A DNA stretch of 5,783 nucleotides, taken from contig SKIM01000213.1 in assembly GCA_007116445.1 (NCBI GenBank), positions 1 to 5,783 of the forward strand, given 5' to 3'. The position numbers and the translations under genes are program-made. This document shows, piece by piece, positions 4,728 to 5,783 of the stretch. The number at the start of each line of letters is the position of its first letter. Position 1 is the first letter of the stretch. Below the pieces are notes generated by a model. The model did not search any database, was not told the DNA's origin, and worked only from the letters and a program-made list of their open reading frames with translations. Origin of the DNA: Natronohydrobacter sp. GTDB lineage: Bacteria > Pseudomonadota > Alphaproteobacteria > Rhodobacterales > Rhodobacteraceae.

Positions 4728-5783
4728 TCACGCAGCCGTGACGTCATGATCGTAAATCCAGCCGAATTGCCGCAAGGGCGCATCGGGCATGATGCGCCCC
4801 GACGCGCGCAGCACCATATGCGCCAGCGATGCCAGGGGCTCCCGCAAATGATAGTTGCGCGCATTGCGATTGGCGGCCTCGACCACGCGGATCACACGAT
4901 TGCGGCGCATGGCCTGATAGGTGGCAAGCCCTGCAGGCAGGTCCGCTGCATTTTCGAGCGCATACGCCAGCACGAATGCATCTTCCAGCGCCATATTGGC
5001 GCCCTGCGCCATGAACGGCAGCGTCGGATGCGCCGCGTCACCCAGAATCGCGGCCCGGTCACGATGCCAATGTGGCGCCACAGCATGCCGAAACAGCCCC
5101 CAGAGCCAGAGTGTCTCGATCTGCGCCAGCCATTCCGGCACAGGCCCGCCAAAGCCTGCGAAGGCCGCGCGCAGCTCTTGCGGGTTGCCCGGATGACTCC
5201 AGCCTTCGACGGCCCAGGTCTTGCGCTCCTCGACCGCGACAATATTGCGCAGATTGCCGCCACGCAGCGGATAGCTGACCAGATGCCGCCCTGGCCCCAT
5301 GAAGACCTCGGCCGCGCGCGGCGCGTCAGGCTGACAGGGGATCAGCGCCCGCCAGGCCACTTGCCCGGTGAAAAACGGCTCTTGCGGCGCTGCTGGGTCC
5401 AGCGCGGGGCGGATCACGGAATGCAGCCCATCTGCCCCAAGGATCAGATCCGCCTGCACCACCTCACCATCTTCCAACGTGACCGAAGGCCGCGCCCTGT
5501 CTGCGTCACAGGCCACGACCCGCGCGACCAGGCGTGTTGCCACCCCGTCCAGACCATGGCGCAAGACCTCGATAAGATCCGCGCGGTGGATCAGATGAAA
5601 TCCCGGCCCCGCATCGGGCAGCGCCATGCGCAACACCTCACGCGCGGTTGCGCCTTTGCGCAACACCACTGCAGCGCTGCGATCGCCAAGCCGCGCCAGG
5701 GCCGCCCCCTGCCCCAGCGCCGCAATCACCCGCGCGCCATTGGGGCTGATCTGCAGGCCCGCGCCATGTTCCAGAAATCCCGC
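4728..5783 (-). CDS. FAD-dependent monooxygenase, group A (partial, N-terminus outside window)
   Basis: The visible 351 residues belong to a flavin-dependent aromatic hydroxylase-type enzyme (salicylate hydroxylase / 3-hydroxybenzoate 6-hydroxylase-like), which would use NAD(P)H and O2. The frame is open to the right edge, and its first residues continue the fold: Gly-Ala-Gly-Leu-Gln-Ile-Ser-Pro-Asn at 7-15 of the fragment is the conserved region after the first FAD segment. An internal GTG at 5729 is therefore not the start, and the Gly-X-Gly-X2-Gly FAD-binding loop lies outside the window. The DG motif (Gly-Ala-Asp-Gly-Leu-His-Ser-Val-Ile-Arg, 116-125) binds FAD and NAD(P)H. The GD motif (Gly-Asp-Ala-Ala-His-Pro, 248-253) is followed by Gln-Gly-Ala-Asn-Met-Ala-Leu-Glu-Asp at 260-268. 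The end, Trp-Ile-Tyr-Asp-His-Asp-Val-Thr, is also typical. Substrate cannot be inferred: no ring-cleavage or catabolic genes are nearby. It precedes the protease gene by 63 bases and may head the run that includes trpB. Confidence 0.92.
   Translation of the reverse strand, partial: AGFLEHGAGLQISPNGARVIAALGQGAALARLGDRSAAVVLRKGATAREVLRMALPDAGPGFHLIHRADLIEVLRHGLDGVATRLVARVVACDADRARPSVTLEDGEVVQADLILGADGLHSVIRPALDPAAPQEPFFTGQVAWRALIPCQPDAPRAAEVFMGPGRHLVSYPLRGGNLRNIVAVEERKTWAVEGWSHPGNPQELRAAFAGFGGPVPEWLAQIETLWLWGLFRHAVAPHWHRDRAAILGDAAHPTLPFMAQGANMALEDAFVLAYALENAADLPAGLATYQAMRRNRVIRVVEAANRNARNYHLREPLASLAHMVLRASGRIMPDAPLRQFGWIYDHDVTAA

Noticed and set aside
5727..5729. GTG as the start codon of the monooxygenase
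   Set aside because: The frame continues to the window edge with conserved family sequence (Gly-Ala-Gly-Leu-Gln-Ile-Ser-Pro-Asn), so the true start lies outside the window.

Overview
The window looks like chromosomal DNA from a GC-rich alphaproteobacterium, most likely of the Rhodobacteraceae/Roseobacter group. This rests on overall base composition and on the flavour of the proteins: a DUF2332 and DUF2237 pair, a small PepSY-like exported protein, a membrane-anchored LuxR-type regulator, a TIGR02281-type retropepsin-like protease, and a TrpB with a Met-Cys-Gly-Arg-Gly active-site motif. The assignment is from memory of these families; no search was run. There is no sign of phage, transposon, CRISPR, tRNA or rRNA.

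Layout. The left part (1-1506) reads on the plus strand: the last codons of an upstream gene, a DUF2332 protein that overlaps it by ATGA, and a DUF2237 protein with a strong ribosome binding site. The DUF2237 gene runs tail to tail into a minus-strand luxR-type gene, and the two coding regions overlap by 22 bases. That luxR-type gene (TTG start) is preceded on its own strand by a gene for a small exported PepSY-like protein, 63 bases away, so the two may be cotranscribed. A roughly 330-base stretch without a credible gene follows. Then comes a second minus-strand run, read from the right edge inwards: a group A FAD-dependent monooxygenase (N-terminus beyond the window), a membrane-tethered retropepsin-like aspartic protease, and trpB, the tryptophan synthase beta chain.

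How the genes fit together. trpB is the only gene whose biochemical role is certain: it makes L-tryptophan from indole and serine. It is not next to trpF or trpA here. The monooxygenase and protease upstream have no obvious link to tryptophan synthesis; they share its strand and have short gaps, so they may share a transcript. The PepSY-like/LuxR pair could be a small envelope-sensing module, but this is an inference from topology and gene order.

The most notable non-coding signals are inverted repeats. One is a perfect 11-bp-arm repeat over the trpB stop codon with no U-tract. The others lie just upstream of the ribosome binding sites of the protease, trpB and luxR-type genes. No clearly new biological system is visible; most of the window is ordinary core or lineage-specific chromosome.
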